Source: Chitinophaga sp. CF118
GTDB taxonomy: Bacteria > Bacteroidota > Bacteroidia > Chitinophagales > Chitinophagaceae
NCBI RefSeq assembly: GCF_900112615.1
Contig: NZ_FOMK01000002.1
Location: 62,001-126,000 of the forward strand
Reading direction: 5' to 3'
Length of the DNA: 64,000 nucleotides
Part shown: in pieces, positions 48,380 to 56,972 of the stretch
How the letters are laid out: each line of letters begins with the position of its first letter
Numbering within the stretch: the first letter of the stretch is position 1
Program-made: the position numbers and the translations under genes
Notes under the pieces: model-generated
Database searches by the model: none
Told to the model about the DNA's origin: nothing
Seen by the model: only the letters and a program-made list of their open reading frames with translations

Positions 48380-50035
48380 ATGAAAAAAACAAGTAGTTTT
48401 TTATTTGCGGCTATGAGCATTTTAGCCGTTAGTTGTACCAAAAAGAATCTTCCTGACAAACTAATGCAAGAGAAAGATCTGGCACTGAACATCCAGTCAT
48501 CTCCTGTAGGCGATGTTGTGGGAAAAGTTACGGTTGGCTACCAGGGCTGGTTTGCCTGCACCGGAGATGGCTCTCCTATTAATGCATGGTGGCACTATAC
48601 ACAGAACTGGGGACAAGCTCCTTCTGCCACGAACAATGGTATAAAATCCTGGCCAGATGTAAGGGATTATACTTCTACTTTTGCCACTGCCTGGGCTAAT
48701 CTTGGTAATGGCCAGCCAGCAAAATTGTTCTCGTCTTTTACTGATCAGACAGTGAATACACATTTTCAGTGGATGCAACAGAATGGCATCGATGCAGCCG
48801 CTTTACAGCGTTTTAATCCAAACGGACAGGAAGGTCCCGTGCGTGATGCAATCACTGCGAAAGTAAAAACTGCGGCAGAGACCTATGGCCGCAAGTTTTA
48901 CATCATGTATGATGTGAGTGGATGGACAAATATGCAATCAGAACTGAAGACCGACTGGACCAATAAAATGTCTGCATATACTTCGTCATCAGCGTATGCA
49001 AAACAGAATGGCAAACCAGTGGTATGTATCTGGGGGTTTGGTTTTAATGATGATAATCATCCCTGGTCTGCAGCTGTATGCCTGGAGGTAATCAACTGGT
49101 TTAAAAACCAAGGGTGTTATGTAATAGGAGGTATCCCTACACACTGGCGCGAACAAAACAGCGATTCAAGGCCAAATTTCCTCAATACCTATAAGGCATT
49201 GAATATGATTTCTCCCTGGATGGTAGGTAGGATCGGCAACATCGGTGATGCTGATAATTTCTACACCAATGTGAATACACCGGATCAGGCTTATTGTAAT
49301 GCCAACGGCATCGATTATCAACCATGTGTATTACCGGGTGATCTGCAGGAACGTCAGCGTGCACACGGAGATTTTATGTGGAGACAGTTTTACAATATGA
49401 TCAGACTGGGTTGTCAGGGGATTTATATTTCTATGTTTGATGAGTATAATGAAGGTAACCAGATTGCAAAGACGGCCGAAAATGCGGCTATGATACCTGC
49501 AGGATCTTCCTTTCTTACATTAGATGAAGATGGTGTTGTCTGCTCAGCAGATTATTACCTGCGCCTTACCGGAGATGGAGGCAAGATGCTGAAAGGAGAA
49601 ATTGCACTAACATCTGTTCGTCCTACCCAACCAGTTATAGGAAATAATACCGGGACTGTCCCTATCGGACAAACAATTACTATTAAATCCAATGGGTTGT
49701 ATGTGTGCTCTGAGAATGGCACACAGGCGATGAATTGTAACCGTACAGCCGTTGGCGGATGGGAGCAGTTTAAAGTAGTGGATGCAGGGAATGGCAAGAT
49801 AGCACTGATCAACAGCGATAAATATGTATGCTCTGAGAATGGTACTCAGGCGATGAATTGCAACCGTACTGCTATTGGCGCATGGGAACAGTTCGAGTGG
49901 ATCAGAAACGCGGATGGTTCCGTTTCATTTAAAGGAAATAATGGTAAGTTCGTTTCAAGCGAGAATGGAACAAAGGCGATGACCTGTACGAAAGATGTGG
50001 CAGGAGCAAGTGAATCTTTCAGGATAAACGAGTAG
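48380..50035 (+). CDS. GH71/99-like glycan hydrolase lipoprotein with fascin-like repeats
   Basis: 551 residues. Lipoprotein signal with lipobox LAVSC (Cys 19). About 45-400 is a GH71/GH99-like barrel: GKVTVGYQGWFACTGDG, HFQWMQQNGIDAAALQRF, FYIMYDVSGW, CIWGFGFNDDNHPW and IYISMFDEYNEGNQIAK. GH99 enzymes cut inside alpha-mannan chains and GH71 enzymes cut alpha-1,3-glucan; the choice is not clear here. From about 430 come three tandem repeats with the core (Y/F)VxSENGTxAMxC, a beta-trefoil/fascin-like module probably binding carbohydrate. It is a single gene with a strong terminator. Confidence 0.8.
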   Translation: MKKTSSFLFAAMSILAVSCTKKNLPDKLMQEKDLALNIQSSPVGDVVGKVTVGYQGWFACTGDGSPINAWWHYTQNWGQAPSATNNGIKSWPDVRDYTSTFATAWANLGNGQPAKLFSSFTDQTVNTHFQWMQQNGIDAAALQRFNPNGQEGPVRDAITAKVKTAAETYGRKFYIMYDVSGWTNMQSELKTDWTNKMSAYTSSSAYAKQNGKPVVCIWGFGFNDDNHPWSAAVCLEVINWFKNQGCYVIGGIPTHWREQNSDSRPNFLNTYKALNMISPWMVGRIGNIGDADNFYTNVNTPDQAYCNANGIDYQPCVLPGDLQERQRAHGDFMWRQFYNMIRLGCQGIYISMFDEYNEGNQIAKTAENAAMIPAGSSFLTLDEDGVVCSADYYLRLTGDGGKMLKGEIALTSVRPTQPVIGNNTGTVPIGQTITIKSNGLYVCSENGTQAMNCNRTAVGGWEQFKVVDAGNGKIALINSDKYVCSENGTQAMNCNRTAIGAWEQFEWIRNADGSVSFKGNNGKFVSSENGTKAMTCTKDVAGASESFRINE

Positions 50036-50053
50036 AATTTATATCCTTATTTT

Positions 50054-50092
50054 AAGCGGGAATATTACAGACTGTAATATTCCCGCTTTTTT
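50054..50092 (+). terminator. Strong rho-independent terminator
   Basis: A 17-nt arm beginning AAGCGGGAATATTACAG (50054-50070) is mirrored perfectly at 50072-50088 and followed by TTTTTT. It ends the GH71/99-like gene. Confidence 0.88.
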
Positions 50093-50221
50093 ATTACCTG
50101 TTTTTTGAAGAAATATGTTATTTGCTTACATTGTGACACTATTACAAACCTCAAAACATAGTCTAAATTATAATAACGTATATTATACTTATTGTTAACC
50201 AAAACTTCAATAGTTTATAGG

Positions 50222-50243
50222 AAGTGAAAAAATAATTTCACTT
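50222..50243. promoter_or_regulatory. Palindromic operator candidate of the TAC-like operon
   Basis: AAGTGAAA-6 nt-TTTCACTT is a perfect 8-bp inverted repeat. TAATTTTA (50259-50266), a TAnnTTTR box, follows 15 nt later and precedes the first ATG choices of the toxin gene. Another palindrome, GTATA-T-TATAC, is at 50178-50188. HigA-type antitoxins bind such repeats and repress their own operons. Confidence 0.5.
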
Positions 50244-50277
50244 TTAAGTAAAAATGTGTAATTTTATGGGAAGGGAA

Positions 50278-50775
50278 ATGAAATCCAAACTAGTTACCCT
50301 AGAAAATTTTTCCGGTTCCAAAGCAACGATATATTCGATCTTAGAACAGGGACACGGTAATGAAGCTTTTATGCACTTTGATCGCTTCATCAACAATCAT
50401 AAAAAAGATAACCTGGCGGAAGTATTAGATATACACCGTCGCTTAAAATCTATAGGCAATATTACAGGTTGTAATATTAACTTCTTTAAGCAGGATGAAG
50501 GGCTAAACGCTGATGATTTAGTATGTGCATTGTATGATGTACCTAAAAAACACCTTCGTTTATATTGTATTCGTCTCAGTGATAAGATTGTTATTATCGG
50601 AGGTGGCGGGCCAAAGAATACACGAACGTGGCAGCAAGATGCTTTACTAACTAAGGAGGTTCATTCTATGATGCATATATCGGGAATTATCAGGGCGAAA
50701 TTAAAGACTGGTGATTTGTGTATTTCATCATTGGGTTTAAAGTTAGAAGGAGATCTTCATCTGTCAAGGGTGTAA
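50278..50775 (+). CDS. Probable toxin of a toxin-antitoxin-chaperone unit (RelE/HigB-like)
   Basis: 165 residues from the ATG at 50278, which follows the purine-rich AAGGGA; ATGs at 50254 and 50266 are in frame. The N-terminal half is helical (SILEQGHGNEAFMHFDRFI...LAEVLDIHRRLKSIG). The C-terminal half has beta strands of the kind seen in RelE/HigB ribonucleases (HLRLYCIRLSDKIVIIGGGGPKNTRTWQQD, with Arg and Lys near the possible active site). RelE-type toxins cut mRNA on the ribosome. The assignment rests on this pattern and on the antitoxin-like gene downstream. No close family was recognised. Confidence 0.5.
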   Translation: MKSKLVTLENFSGSKATIYSILEQGHGNEAFMHFDRFINNHKKDNLAEVLDIHRRLKSIGNITGCNINFFKQDEGLNADDLVCALYDVPKKHLRLYCIRLSDKIVIIGGGGPKNTRTWQQDALLTKEVHSMMHISGIIRAKLKTGDLCISSLGLKLEGDLHLSRV

Positions 50776-50843
50776 ATTGCGCGGAGTTGATACTATTTAT
50801 CGTATATATTCTGAGGAAATTTTTATTGTTTAAGGATAAAATG

Positions 50844-50998
50844 AAGAGACCTTTATTGTTTAAGAGCAAAAGAGGAAGCTCTTATTATTTAATTGAAGAG
50901 ACCTTTATTGTTTAAGAGCAAAAGAGGAAGCTCTTATTATTTAATTGAGGAGGCCTTTATTTTTAAGAGCAAAAGAAGAAGCTCTTATTATTTAACTG
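50844..50998 (+). repeat. Three tandem 52-bp repeats, each with a hairpin
   Basis: Copies at 50844-50895 and 50896-50947 are identical (52 bp); a third at 50948-50998 is 51 bp with about six changes. Partial copies lie just before (from about 50814) and after (50999-51027). Each unit contains TAAGAGC-10 nt-GCTCTTA, a 7-bp hairpin followed by an AT-rich stretch. The array fills the 252-bp gap between toxin and antitoxin genes. The period is not a multiple of three and stops are frequent, so it is non-coding. Confidence 0.9.
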
Positions 50999-51027
50999 AG
51001 TGAAACCTTTATTTTAAAGATAAAATT

Positions 51028-51441
51028 ATGAGTAAGATGAAAAAAATTGAAGATTTTGGAGACTCTTACAAGAGTGATTTGATAAATGAGATGTTTGCCC
51101 AGATTACTCCTGAGCAACAGGAAGAAACAGATTACAAGATGAAGATGGCAGCAAAAATCTATGCTGCACTTCAACGTAAGGGCTGGACACAAACCCAGTT
51201 AGCCGAAGGTATGAATAAACAAGTGTCCATCATTTCCAAATGGTTGAGTGGCACTCATAACTTCACTATGGATACATTAATTTCTATACAACACATCCTG
51301 GATATCCAGTTACTTAATGTAGAAGAAACGCCTGTATCTCCTTTTAAGTTGACCGTTTCATCCAAAGCAATTCCTATCAGCAAAAATGATCTGCATCAGC
51401 TTGCTCAACAAAAAAGTGGTATGCGTATGACAAGTATTTAA
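51028..51441 (+). CDS. XRE/HigA-like antitoxin with C-terminal tail
   Basis: 137 residues. The helix-turn-helix lies at about 42-95 (AAKIYAALQRKGWTQTQLAEGMNKQVSIISKWLSGTHNFTMDTLISI); WLSGTHNFTxDTL is the typical HigA-like block of Bacteroidota. The 40-residue tail (SPFKLTVSSKAIPISKNDLHQLAQQKSGM) is not part of the HTH and is the place where chaperone-addiction sequences occur in TAC antitoxins. It would repress the operon and neutralise the toxin. An alternative ATG is three codons downstream. Confidence 0.75.
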   Translation: MSKMKKIEDFGDSYKSDLINEMFAQITPEQQEETDYKMKMAAKIYAALQRKGWTQTQLAEGMNKQVSIISKWLSGTHNFTMDTLISIQHILDIQLLNVEETPVSPFKLTVSSKAIPISKNDLHQLAQQKSGMRMTSI

Positions 51442-51465
51442 ACCTTACGTTATATTAATAAAAAA

Positions 51466-51879
51466 ATGACAGAGATAGAATCCCCCTATCAGATAATCGC
51501 GGCTGACATTACACATTTTGAAGTTCAGCCATCGGTTAATATTTCAATTGCTCCCAGCCATATATTAGATTATGATGTGGAACAGGAGCAAAAGTTAAAT
51601 GCTAAGAAACGCCTGCTTCTCTTGACTACATCAGTAAAGATCCGGTCGAAGAAGACTGGTGAGCTAATCATAGCTATGGAGTGTATAATTGTCTTCAAAA
51701 TCAGAGATTTTGAAAAGACAGTCTATCTACTAGAGCCAGATCAATTTTCCTTATTGCAGGAGGTCAGCATATCCATTAATAAGATATCCATCGGCGTAAC
51801 AAGAGGATTATTATCAGGAAAATTAACTGCAACCTTTCTCTCCGGTGCCATACTCCCACTGCTCCCTTTTGAATATTGA
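51466..51879 (+). CDS. SecB-like chaperone of the TAC-like unit
   Basis: 137 residues. The order of elements matches SecB: YQIIAADITHFEVQPS (SecB-like FxIxxIYTKDISFE), two long beta strands (KRLLLLTTSVKIRSKKTGELIIAMECIIVFKIRDF, compare the SecB strand-strand-IFxIxG block), then helix and closing LSGAILPLLPFEY in the position of the SecB PxLNLxPVNF end. Identity is low. It starts 24 bp after the antitoxin. In the M. tuberculosis HigB-HigA-SecB-like system the chaperone protects the antitoxin, and the same gene order is found here. The role is inferred from fold pattern and order. Confidence 0.5.
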   Translation: MTEIESPYQIIAADITHFEVQPSVNISIAPSHILDYDVEQEQKLNAKKRLLLLTTSVKIRSKKTGELIIAMECIIVFKIRDFEKTVYLLEPDQFSLLQEVSISINKISIGVTRGLLSGKLTATFLSGAILPLLPFEY

Positions 51880-51928
51880 ACCTGGAAAGTATTAAGGATC
51901 AAATAGCTACTTAAAAACAGAAGCCGGC

Positions 51929-53638
51929 TCAGATTTCTCCTTTTTTCAGCTGTGTAAATGCATGGTCTACAGCTCTTGCTGTTAAGGCCATGTACGTCAA
52001 CGACGGGTTCTGCGTAGAGGTGGAAGTCATACAGGCACCATCTGTTACATAAACATTATTGCAGGCATGCAGCTGATTCCATTTATTTAGCATTGATGTT
52101 TTAGGGTCATGTCCCATGCGTACTCCGCCCATTTCATGGATATCCAGTCCGGGAGCCTGTTTAGAGTCGTTGGTTTTAATGTTAGTAAACCCTGCTTTGG
52201 TGTACATTTCTGTCATTTGTTCGAAAAAGTCTTTCAGCATTTTTTCATCGTTATCATCATAACCAACATTTATATGCAAGGTAGGAATGCCCCATTCGTC
52301 TTTTCCGTTTTTGTCCAATGTGAGCTGGCTACTTTCTTTGGGAATGGTTTCGCCCATCATATGGGACCCAACGAACCAGGGACCCAGTTCTTCGTTTGAG
52401 AGTTTGTTTTTTAGTCCGATACCGAAGCCTTCATTGTCTGACCTCAGGCGACGGCCTCCATCGAAACCGGCAGCATATCCACGAAGGAAATCTGTTTCCT
52501 GCTTTACCACGTTGCGGAACCTGGGAAGATAAGCGCTGGTAGGACGGCGGCCATCTGTTGTAAAATCTTTGAAGCCTTCATATTGCGCGGAAATATGGCC
52601 TCGGTAATTATGGAAGGCAAAATATTTACCCAGTACACCACTGTCATTTCCTAATCCGGCCGGGAAACGGTGAGAGACAGAGTTTAGTAAAATAAGATTG
52701 GTATTTACTGCTGCTGCATTTACAAAAATGACACGGGCGTAATACTCAGTCATTTCTTTTGTATTTGTATCTACGACTCTTACTCCTGTAGCCTTTCCTT
52801 TCTGTTCATCATAGATAATGGAATGTACCACTGAGAAAGGACGCAGTGTCAGATTCCCTGTTTTCTCTGCCCATGGTAATGTAGAAGAGTTACTGCTGAA
52901 ATATCCTCCAAATGGACAACCGCGCTGACACAATACTCTTTTCTGACATTTTACCCTACCCTGTTCTATATGAATAGGTTTAGGCTCTGACAGATGTGCG
53001 CAACGTCCGTAAATCACCTGACGATCTTTATAATTAGCCGCAACGAAATCCTTAAAATAATTTTCAATATGGGTGAGTTCCATTGGTGGCAGGAACTCGC
53101 CATCAGGCAAATTAGGCAGATTGTCTTTATTACCGGAGATCCCTACGAATTTCTCTACATAACTGTACCAGGGTGCAATATCTTCATATCGGACAGGCCA
53201 ATCCACAGCGAAGCCATCTCTTGCGGGACCTTCGAAATCGAAGTTACTCCATCGCTGGGTTTGCCGAGCCCACATCAGGGATTTACCACCTACCTGATAT
53301 CCGCGGATCAGATCGAATGGCTTGTCTTGAATATAGGGGTGTTCTTTGTCTTTCACAAAAAAGTGCATGGCATCTTCCTTAAAAGCATAACAACGGCTGA
53401 TGACTGGGTTCTCTTCCTTTATAGCCTTCGGTACCTGACCTCTGTGAGGAAATTCCCAGGGATACATATTTGTAGTGGGATAATCTTTTAAGTGTTTAAC
53501 ATCACGACCTCTTTCCAGCACCAGTGTTTTTAATCCTTTTTCCGTGAATTCTTTTGCTGCCCATCCTCCACTGATACCTGATCCAATTACAATAGCATCG
53601 AAGGTGCGGTCTTGTACACTATTATTGATGTTAGCCAT
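51929..53638 (-). CDS. GMC-family FAD-dependent oxidoreductase
   Basis: 569 residues. The dinucleotide-binding motif IVIGSGISGGWAAKEF (about 16-31) is followed by LVLERG. GHDPKTSMLNKWNQLHACNNVYVTDGACMTSTSTQNPSLTYMALTAR at the end is the GMC C-terminal region with the substrate-side His and Asn. QRGCPFGGYFSSNSSTLPWA near 240 has cysteines usual in gluconate/sugar dehydrogenase members. Such enzymes oxidise sugars or alcohols and pass electrons through a partner subunit. It follows that subunit gene by 1 bp. Confidence 0.9.
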   Translation of the reverse strand: MANINNSVQDRTFDAIVIGSGISGGWAAKEFTEKGLKTLVLERGRDVKHLKDYPTTNMYPWEFPHRGQVPKAIKEENPVISRCYAFKEDAMHFFVKDKEHPYIQDKPFDLIRGYQVGGKSLMWARQTQRWSNFDFEGPARDGFAVDWPVRYEDIAPWYSYVEKFVGISGNKDNLPNLPDGEFLPPMELTHIENYFKDFVAANYKDRQVIYGRCAHLSEPKPIHIEQGRVKCQKRVLCQRGCPFGGYFSSNSSTLPWAEKTGNLTLRPFSVVHSIIYDEQKGKATGVRVVDTNTKEMTEYYARVIFVNAAAVNTNLILLNSVSHRFPAGLGNDSGVLGKYFAFHNYRGHISAQYEGFKDFTTDGRRPTSAYLPRFRNVVKQETDFLRGYAAGFDGGRRLRSDNEGFGIGLKNKLSNEELGPWFVGSHMMGETIPKESSQLTLDKNGKDEWGIPTLHINVGYDDNDEKMLKDFFEQMTEMYTKAGFTNIKTNDSKQAPGLDIHEMGGVRMGHDPKTSMLNKWNQLHACNNVYVTDGACMTSTSTQNPSLTYMALTARAVDHAFTQLKKGEI

Positions 53639-53639
53639 A

Positions 53640-54188
53640 CTAAAGCGTCTTCTTTTTTAAGTCTTTAACGGGAATACTGCCATGAAAGCGGGCAGGAACC
53701 AATTCGTATTCTTCTACTTTGGTGAGATAATACTCGGAGCTGGTGTAAGCCTGGATCGTTAAGCGTTTGGTTACCTGGTAGAAATGAGCGGCTGGTACTT
53801 TTGCCGGATCTTCCCTTTCCAATATTTTCAGGAATACTTCTTTTTCTGTGGAAGTAGATTTTACAAAAGAATGTCCGTTCGTCTTTTTACACAGTTCTTC
53901 AAATGCTCTCATCCCTCCGAGCCACTTCTGTTGCCTTTCTTTATCAAAACAATCGTCAATCATTGTAATCGTAAACAGGTGAGCGGATACTTCTTTCGCA
54001 CCGGGCGTTGTAGTGGTGGGGATAATAGTTGCGGTCAGTTCGGCCAGCATCTTCTCATCATCACCGTCGACATCTATATTTTTCAGTTTGACGGAAGCCG
54101 GCGTTTTTTGCAGGCATGAGGGTAGCAATGCTATTCCGGCAGACACTAATAAGACCTGTTTAATTGCAGTTCGTCTACTTACTGGCAT
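53640..54188 (-). CDS. Gluconate 2-dehydrogenase subunit 3-family protein
   Basis: 182 residues. The N-terminus SRRTAIKQVLLVSAGIALLPSC combines a twin-arginine (Tat) signal with a lipobox (Cys 25). The body (LTATIIPTTTTPGAKEVSAHLFTITMIDDCF...QKWLGGMRAFEEL) is typical of the gamma subunit of gluconate 2-dehydrogenase, which helps a GMC subunit fold and reach the periplasm. It is 1 bp upstream of the GMC gene, so the two form a dehydrogenase pair. The cytochrome subunit is not in the window. Confidence 0.87.
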   Translation of the reverse strand: MPVSRRTAIKQVLLVSAGIALLPSCLQKTPASVKLKNIDVDGDDEKMLAELTATIIPTTTTPGAKEVSAHLFTITMIDDCFDKERQQKWLGGMRAFEELCKKTNGHSFVKSTSTEKEVFLKILEREDPAKVPAAHFYQVTKRLTIQAYTSSEYYLTKVEEYELVPARFHGSIPVKDLKKKTL

Positions 54189-54300
54189 GATAAATATTTA
54201 CATTAAGGGGCAATAAGGTATCAGTTATATTTAATATTTCCAAATGGATGTACCATTCTTTAGGACGAGTGGTAAAAAACGGGGAAGCATGATACTTTTT

Positions 54301-55401
54301 TTACCCGATCAATATAAAATTATCAATGCTTTTTTCTTCACCATTGATGATAACAGATAGTTGTTGCTGACCGGGGTAGAACGCCCTGGTGGTAATAAGT
54401 TTAAAACTCTGATTCCGGAGAACTTCTGCCCTTTCGCCTGGTTGATAGATGCGTTCGCTGATCTTAAAGACCTTCCTGGCCAGCTGACCATTTGCTCTTC
54501 TGTAATGAACTGCATATTCCAGTCTGACTGTCTGCTCCTTTGTATGTTTATTCAGAAAAGAAAAAGTAAAAGACAGGCTCTCTCCTATTTTCACCTTCGG
54601 AGTGAGAATTTTAAAGCTGGTCAACGTTATATGTTTGCCTACAAGGTCGTAGTGTTTTAATATTTCTGTATGGCCCTGCTTTAACAGGGTACGACTGCCA
54701 TGTTTGATAATGGCATCAACTTCTTTGCTTATACCTTTCCATTGACCGGCGATCCGGATGACAATATCCGGATGATCTTTCGCTATATCATTCAAACTAT
54801 TGGCAACACTTCTCCTTACAGATTCTGAAGGATCCTGTTTCAGGTTGTCCAGGATGGGTAGAATAGGTGCAGGGTCTTTTTTAAGGGCCGGTAATGCCAT
54901 TGCCCAGGGTAAGCGTGGCCTGCTGCCTTCACTAGCTAAACGCCTCACACTGGCGTTTTTATGCAAGGACCAGGCATTCATCTGCTCAATCATCTGCTTT
55001 TCGTATTTGAGTATGAAAGGCCTTACTGCGAATTCACAGCTGATGAATATTGTAATGAACTCAAATGCTTTTACTGAATTTTTATAGTCTTCCAGTCCGA
55101 AGACCTCTATGTAGTCGGGAAAGAACATGAATTCAAGCCTCCCATTTTGGAAGCCGTCCTTTCTTAGTCCATTTATAATTACAGTGAATAATTTTACTGT
55201 TTCCGGGTAACTTTCGGGCATGAAAGTATGTAATACTCTCGCGGTATGCCTCATCCTTTCTTTCAGTTCCATATTTTCAAATTCTTCTGTGAAGATTTTC
55301 TTTATGAATGCTGATTTTTTGAATGCAGGAACAGTTTTCACAAGACTGTCTGCAAACATGTTGTAGAATGGTAATGAGTAGAGGTCTTTGAGTAATGCCA
55401 T
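54301..55401 (-). CDS. AlkC/AlkD-superfamily DNA glycosylase with C-terminal beta domain
   Basis: 366 residues from the ATG at 55401 (MALLKDLYSLPFYNMFADSL); the longer frame to 55482 runs into a repeat element. Residues about 1-260 are HEAT-like helices (SVRRLASEGSRPRLPWAMALPALKKDPAPILPILDNLKQDPSESVRRSVANSLNDIAKDHP), as in alkylated-base glycosylases of the AlkC/AlkD group. Residues about 265-366 form a beta-sandwich, which matches the immunoglobulin-like domain known in AlkC. The enzyme would remove positively charged alkylated bases such as 3-methyladenine. It is a single gene. Confidence 0.78.
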   Translation of the reverse strand: MALLKDLYSLPFYNMFADSLVKTVPAFKKSAFIKKIFTEEFENMELKERMRHTARVLHTFMPESYPETVKLFTVIINGLRKDGFQNGRLEFMFFPDYIEVFGLEDYKNSVKAFEFITIFISCEFAVRPFILKYEKQMIEQMNAWSLHKNASVRRLASEGSRPRLPWAMALPALKKDPAPILPILDNLKQDPSESVRRSVANSLNDIAKDHPDIVIRIAGQWKGISKEVDAIIKHGSRTLLKQGHTEILKHYDLVGKHITLTSFKILTPKVKIGESLSFTFSFLNKHTKEQTVRLEYAVHYRRANGQLARKVFKISERIYQPGERAEVLRNQSFKLITTRAFYPGQQQLSVIINGEEKSIDNFILIG

Positions 55402-55466
55402 TGCCAAATATTGAGATGCAAAAGTAAGGTATTGAGAGAAAATGATGGGGGATGTTTTAGGGTATA

Positions 55467-55607
55467 GATTGTAATTGATCATAAATACACTGCGTCTGCC
55501 TGTTAGTATCTTAATTTAGATTTAGAATAAGATTCTAGATTAGATCTTTATTAAACCTCACCTAAGTATCACTGCAGACAAGGTGTATTTATTGATCAAT
55601 TACAATC
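55467..55607. repeat. 141-bp imperfect palindromic element (MITE-like)
   Basis: The ends pair as inverted repeats: GATTGTAATTGATCA then TAAATACAC (55467-55490) against their complements at 55583-55607 with a single-base bulge, and GTCTGC/GCAGAC further in. The inner part also pairs partly, centred near 55537. The left arm recurs at the right edge of the window (63976-64000). The element is in the 429-bp gap (55402-55830) upstream of the AlkC-like gene. No reading frame for a transposase is present, so it would be a non-autonomous element or a regulatory fold-back. Confidence 0.75.
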
Positions 55608-55716
55608 ACGCATTGTCAGCAATCCGACTATAAACTTGAAATTACAAACAGGAGATCATAAACTTGAGACTATAACGAAGAAAATTGTGGAGTGTCAAAT
55701 CATTTTTATTATAAAG

Positions 55717-55751
55717 AAACAGGCTGTATCATTTTGCGATACAGCCTGTTT
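55717..55751 (-). terminator. Terminator after the GH76 gene
   Basis: AAACAGGCTGTATC and GATACAGCCTGTTT form a perfect 14-bp stem with a 7-nt loop. The flanks are AT-rich on both sides, so it may act in both directions. It closes the GH76 locus. Confidence 0.7.
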
Positions 55752-55830
55752 TCATTCGGGTCACTGATGGCGATATATAATCGTCCTAGCAATTCTCAGC
55801 CCCTCTTCAATGGATTAAACAGGATATGGA

Positions 55831-56952
55831 TTACTTTTCAGGCGGGCACACCTGCATCATTTCCACCGCACTGCTAGCCTCATAAGATTGTACAATACCC
55901 GATGGACAGGGTATTTTATAGTTCCTGTATGTAATACCGCGGGTAGCATCCCGGTTACCCCAGGCTGTATTGATATTTTTCCTGATCCAGGGTAGATATT
56001 GTTGTTGTCCGGCATCTGTGATAAGGGTCATGATATAGTGACCAAATATTGCTTTCAGCACTCCCTGTTCATTCCAGTCTCCTTCGGCGGGTAAGATCCC
56101 ATCTTTGTCACTCATGGTTTTCTGTGTATAGTCTGCCGCCAGCTTTGCATTATCGAGATAAGACTGTTCACCGGTTGCCTTGTATAGCATTACAGCTGCC
56201 CCGATGAAGGTCCCCAGATTATACGTGTAATCAGACCATCCTTTATTACCATTGACATTATTATCTGCCACTCTGCCTGTAGTATTATCGTAGAGGTTAG
56301 TAACACCCCAGCTGTATATACTTTTGGCTTTATCCAGGTATGCTTTGTCTTTGGTAATGTTGTATAATGTCATGGCTGCTATTACTGTCGGGAAATTGAT
56401 GCAGGAGTTCTTGCCGGTATGGTTAAAATCCCACCACATACCACCATTGGCAGCATCGTATGAGTTATCCCATACATGGTGAAAACCAGCTATCGCATGG
56501 GCCAGGTAATCAGCATTACCTGTGATTTGGTTAGCGCGTGCAAGAGAAATGATCCACCACATCATGTCATCATAAATAAACCAGACAGTTTTATTAGTCC
56601 AGTCGAAATGATCATAGCGGTTATAGCCGCCCTGGTAGATATCGTTGATCATAGCAAGTTGTTCCTGATCAGATGTACGCTTATAGATATCCATTACCAG
56701 ATCCCAATATACGGCCTGTGTCCAGATGGCTCCGATGTCCTTTTTCTCAGTGGTTGCGTAATACAATTTATCAGTCTTGCTGTAGAAGTAACTATTAAAT
56801 GTATAGAATGCAGCATTTGCATCTTTTGCTGTAAAAGACACAGTAGGTAATACTACCGGAGGATCTACGACCGGGCTTGCAGGGCTGCTTTTACCACATG
56901 AAGTGGTAAACAGCAGTGCTGCAGTGGCGATGGAAGAGAATAAATTTTTCAT
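55831..56952 (-). CDS. GH76 alpha-1,6-mannanase lipoprotein
   Basis: 373 residues from the ATG at 56952 (MKNLFSSIATAALLFTTSC, Cys 19 lipobox). The (alpha/alpha)6 fold is clear: FIYDDMMWWIISLARA near 128 has the two adjacent catalytic Asp residues of GH76, GGMWWDF near 170 and YNLGTFIGAAVMLYKAT near 245 are other family blocks. GH76 enzymes cut the alpha-1,6 backbone of yeast and fungal mannan. It is the last gene of a sigma/FecR/SusCD operon, and would produce mannan oligosaccharides at the surface. Confidence 0.9.
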   Translation of the reverse strand: MKNLFSSIATAALLFTTSCGKSSPASPVVDPPVVLPTVSFTAKDANAAFYTFNSYFYSKTDKLYYATTEKKDIGAIWTQAVYWDLVMDIYKRTSDQEQLAMINDIYQGGYNRYDHFDWTNKTVWFIYDDMMWWIISLARANQITGNADYLAHAIAGFHHVWDNSYDAANGGMWWDFNHTGKNSCINFPTVIAAMTLYNITKDKAYLDKAKSIYSWGVTNLYDNTTGRVADNNVNGNKGWSDYTYNLGTFIGAAVMLYKATGEQSYLDNAKLAADYTQKTMSDKDGILPAEGDWNEQGVLKAIFGHYIMTLITDAGQQQYLPWIRKNINTAWGNRDATRGITYRNYKIPCPSGIVQSYEASSAVEMMQVCPPEK

Positions 56953-56972
56953 GATGAATGTCTTTTTAGTTA

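Noticed and set aside
50718..50915. Small reading frame running into the repeats (65 residues)
   Set aside because: It overlaps the toxin end and its last part is repeat translation; the repeat period of 52 is not a multiple of three.
50844..50998. CRISPR array or type III ToxI-type RNA antitoxin
   Set aside because: Copies are directly adjacent with no unique spacers, and no cas gene is present. The array lies after the toxin gene, not before it as in ToxIN, and the toxin does not look like ToxN.
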